6,362 nucleotides of DNA from an uncultured Desulfovibrio sp. (lineage in GTDB: Bacteria > Desulfobacterota > Desulfovibrionia > Desulfovibrionales > Desulfovibrionaceae): positions 1-6,362 of the forward strand of contig USNI01000057.1 in NCBI GenBank assembly GCA_900555975.1, given 5' to 3'. The notes beneath the pieces were generated by a model. That model was not told the DNA's origin. It was given only the letters and a program-made list of their open reading frames with translations, and searched no databases. Below are positions 4,557 through 6,362 of the stretch, one piece after another. The translations under genes were made by a program, and so were the position numbers. How positions within the stretch are numbered: position 1 is the stretch's first letter; every line of letters begins with the position of its first letter.

Positions 4557-4904
4557 CTAAGGACGAAGATAGGCAAAGCCCTCGCGCTGCAGTTTTACGA
4601 CTTCCACCACGCCTGCAGGAACGACTTCGCAGCCATCCCAGAGATCATCAACAGAGACCTGGAACTTTTTCAGGGCATTGTTGCACAGACGTATGGAAAG
4701 CCCTTCCTCCATGAGCTTCGCCGCAGAATCGGCAAGCTCGCCATGATCGCGGGTGAACAGCTGTACGGCCGGACCGTTGGCTACCAGCACGATACGAAAT
4801 GTCTCACCCGGCAGTCCGGCTCTGTAGTTGGCCACATTGCTGAAGGAAAGATTGAGCCGGGCAGGATCGTTATCGTCCACATGGATGACGAGGTCGTAGT
4901 ACAC
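4557..4904 (-). CDS. DsrE-family (YchN-like) protein, second gene of the htpG operon
   Basis: This 115-residue protein starts at GTG 4904, chosen because AAGGAG lies 7 bases upstream and the family's first strand (YYDLVIHVDDND) begins at once; a longer in-frame ATG at 4997 would lie inside htpG. Domain features in order: strand 1 at 2-9, SFSNVANYRAG (20-30), FRIVLVANGPAVQLF (36-50), the helix LADSAAKLMEEG (57-68), IRLCNNALKK (71-80) with C74, and the C-terminal VVPAGVVEVVKLQREGFAYL. These match the DsrE/DsrF-like fold, and C74 sits where family members carry the conserved cysteine used for persulfide or thiol chemistry in sulfur-relay proteins. Many single-gene homologues have no proven function and form small oligomers. 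It begins 13 bases after the htpG stop, so it is co-transcribed with the chaperone; the second cysteine is C92. Confidence 0.85.
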   Translation of the reverse strand: MYYDLVIHVDDNDPARLNLSFSNVANYRAGLPGETFRIVLVANGPAVQLFTRDHGELADSAAKLMEEGLSIRLCNNALKKFQVSVDDLWDGCEVVPAGVVEVVKLQREGFAYLRP

Positions 4905-4917
4905 GGGCTTTCTCCTT

Positions 4918-6360
4918 TTATTTGCGCAGATCGGAATACCAGCCGGCAGCCTGACGAAGCAGCCGCATGCTGCGTTCGGCCATGGCAAAAGGCTCATTCA
5001 TGTAGCCATCAAGCAGCAGCGTGGTATCGAACAGGGCGTTCACCATATCCTTGAAGGTATCGTCTTCCGCTCCGTTTCTGCAGATATGCATGAGGGAACG
5101 CACCAGAGCGTGATCGGGATTGAGTTCAAGGATTTTCTGGGGAATGCCGTCGCTCTTCTGCATGACGCGCATGAGCTTTTCCATGGAAGAACTGACACCG
5201 TCCGGCGATACCAGACAGGCGGCTCCATCGATGGGCTTCGTGGTCACACGCACATCCTTCACCTGGTCGCCAAGTATGGTTTTCACCGCACTGACAAGCG
5301 CGTCGAGTTCAGGCTTTTCCTCTTCGGAAAGAGGTTCGGGTTTCGGTTCGGCGTTTTCCACGTCAGGGAATGCGTCCAGAGCTCCGGCTTCGGCAAGTTC
5401 CACGGACTTGAAGGGATGCTTCTGATATTCCATGATGGCTTCAAGCGCAAATTCATCAACCGGATCAGTAAGATAAAGCACTTCCACACCCTTGCGGCGG
5501 AACTGTCCGAGATGAGGATTGACCTTTGCCGCTTCCATGGACGAAGCCGCCACGTACCATATTTCCTTCTGGTCGGGCTTCATGCGGGAAATGTAGTCAT
5601 CAAGACTGGTAAGCTTGTCCTCCTGCGCCGTGGAATAATACCGCAGCAGCGGAGCCACGCGGTCACGGTACTGGAAGCTGTCGAAGCCGAACTTGATGTA
5701 TTTCCCATGCAGTTTCCACATGGCTTCGTACTTTTCAGGATCATTCTTCGCCATGCGCTCGAAATGCGTGAGAAGCTGACGCGTGATGGTCTGGCTGATC
5801 TTGCGCAGAACAACGTTTTCCTGAAGCGTCTCGCGGGAAACATTGAGAGGCAGATCCTCCGTATCCACGACGCCCTTCATGAAGGCGAAATAGTTGGGCA
5901 GAAGCTCCTTGTTGTGCTTGTCGATAAGCACACGACGCACATACAGATCAGGTCCCCATTCATCCCTGCGCTCATCGAAGACATCCACGGCGGTACCGGG
6001 AATGTAGAGCAGACAGTTGAACTGTACAGGAGCATCCACGGAGAAATGAATGACGTCCAGAGGGTCCTTCTGATCATATGTCAGGAACTTGTAGAACTCG
6101 TTGTACTGTTCCTTCGTGATGGAAAATCTGGGTTCACGCCACAAGGCAGCCGTAGTATTGATGCGGGTTCCCTCAAGCTGGATGGCAAAAGGAAGGAAAT
6201 TCGAATGCTTGCGGATCACTCCTTCCAGACGGAACTTTTCCTCATATTCATGGGCATCATCGCGCAGGAATATCTTTACACTGGTACCGCGCCGGATGCC
6301 TTCGGCTTCCGCGCCTTCCAGAGTGCGCAGCGTGAAGCTGCCGGTTCCGTCGGAAGTCCA
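4918..6360 (-). CDS. htpG: Molecular chaperone HtpG (bacterial Hsp90), middle and C-terminal domains; 5' end outside window
   Basis: The frame enters from the right edge and ends at TAA 4920-4918, giving 480 visible codons. HtpG is an ATP-driven dimeric cytoplasmic chaperone. The first residues, WTSDGTGSFTL, are the end of the N-terminal ATPase domain; its nucleotide-binding motifs lie outside. The middle domain follows: RRGTSVKIFL, VIRKHSNFLPFAIQLEG, AALWREPRFSITKEQYNEFY, YVRRVLIDKHNKELLPNY and LPLNVSRETLQENVVLRKI near 5790-5850, where the SRE arginine contacts the ATP gamma-phosphate in Hsp90 proteins. The C-terminal dimerisation domain holds SSMEKLMRVMQ, LNPDHALVRSL and DTTLLLDGYMNEPFAMA. 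No frame break is seen. Full-length homologues are about 620-650 residues, so roughly 150 are missing here. GTG 6219 is internal and not a start. Confidence 0.97.
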   Translation of the reverse strand, partial: WTSDGTGSFTLRTLEGAEAEGIRRGTSVKIFLRDDAHEYEEKFRLEGVIRKHSNFLPFAIQLEGTRINTTAALWREPRFSITKEQYNEFYKFLTYDQKDPLDVIHFSVDAPVQFNCLLYIPGTAVDVFDERRDEWGPDLYVRRVLIDKHNKELLPNYFAFMKGVVDTEDLPLNVSRETLQENVVLRKISQTITRQLLTHFERMAKNDPEKYEAMWKLHGKYIKFGFDSFQYRDRVAPLLRYYSTAQEDKLTSLDDYISRMKPDQKEIWYVAASSMEAAKVNPHLGQFRRKGVEVLYLTDPVDEFALEAIMEYQKHPFKSVELAEAGALDAFPDVENAEPKPEPLSEEEKPELDALVSAVKTILGDQVKDVRVTTKPIDGAACLVSPDGVSSSMEKLMRVMQKSDGIPQKILELNPDHALVRSLMHICRNGAEDDTFKDMVNALFDTTLLLDGYMNEPFAMAERSMRLLRQAAGWYSDLRK

Positions 6361-6362
6361 GA

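Noticed and set aside
4246..4560. 104-codon plus-strand frame
   Set aside because: It passes straight through the strong terminator hairpin, is low-complexity and basic, and shows no family features.
4905..4997. Extended start of the DsrE-type gene at ATG 4997
   Set aside because: It would lie within the htpG coding end in another frame; GTG 4904 has a well-spaced AAGGAG and begins at the first strand of the fold.

Overview
The window looks like chromosomal DNA from a Gram-negative, mid-GC anaerobe, most plausibly a member of the Desulfovibrionaceae. That placement is an inference from gene content and protein style: two flavodoxin-fold proteins, a DUF4405 membrane protein, a DsrE-family protein, an HtpG chaperone and moderately GC-rich coding. 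No rRNA, tRNA, CRISPR array, insertion sequence or phage gene was seen.

Layout. Bases 1-1290 (+) hold the C-terminal end of a flavodoxin/FMN-reductase-like protein, joined by an ATGA stop/start overlap to a membrane-anchored or Tat-exported NAPE-PLD/UlaG-type metallo-beta-lactamase-fold hydrolase. A bulged-stem, U-rich terminator follows. Bases 1426-2327 (+) hold an AraC-family regulator of the AraC_N (YqhC-like) type that is split into two frames. The sensor domain ends at a TGA at 1972-1974, and the complete HTH domain continues in the -1 frame. The frames meet at a canonical slippery heptamer, G GGA AAC (1953-1959). The site could be a point deletion, a sequencing error or a programmed -1 frameshift.

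On the minus strand, converging on the regulator, lie a DUF4405 polytopic membrane protein (3281-4030) and, downstream of it, a flavodoxin with a twin-arginine signal peptide (2438-3058). They are separated by a strikingly AT-rich 210-base region carrying a promoter candidate, repeated TTCATGT motifs and an 11-codon upstream ORF with the only good Shine-Dalgarno. The pair could form an extracytoplasmic, flavin-based electron-transfer module, with DUF4405 as the likely haem-b membrane partner. The AraC regulator is a positional candidate for its control.

Bases 4031-4556 lack a confident gene. They contain the upstream region of the DUF4405 gene (with a possible 55-codon membrane ORF and a compound palindrome) and the 3' untranslated region and terminator of the next operon. 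Bases 4557-6362 (-) hold htpG (5' end outside the window), followed 13 bases later by a DsrE-family gene, ending in a strong hairpin with a U-rich tail at about 4388-4444.
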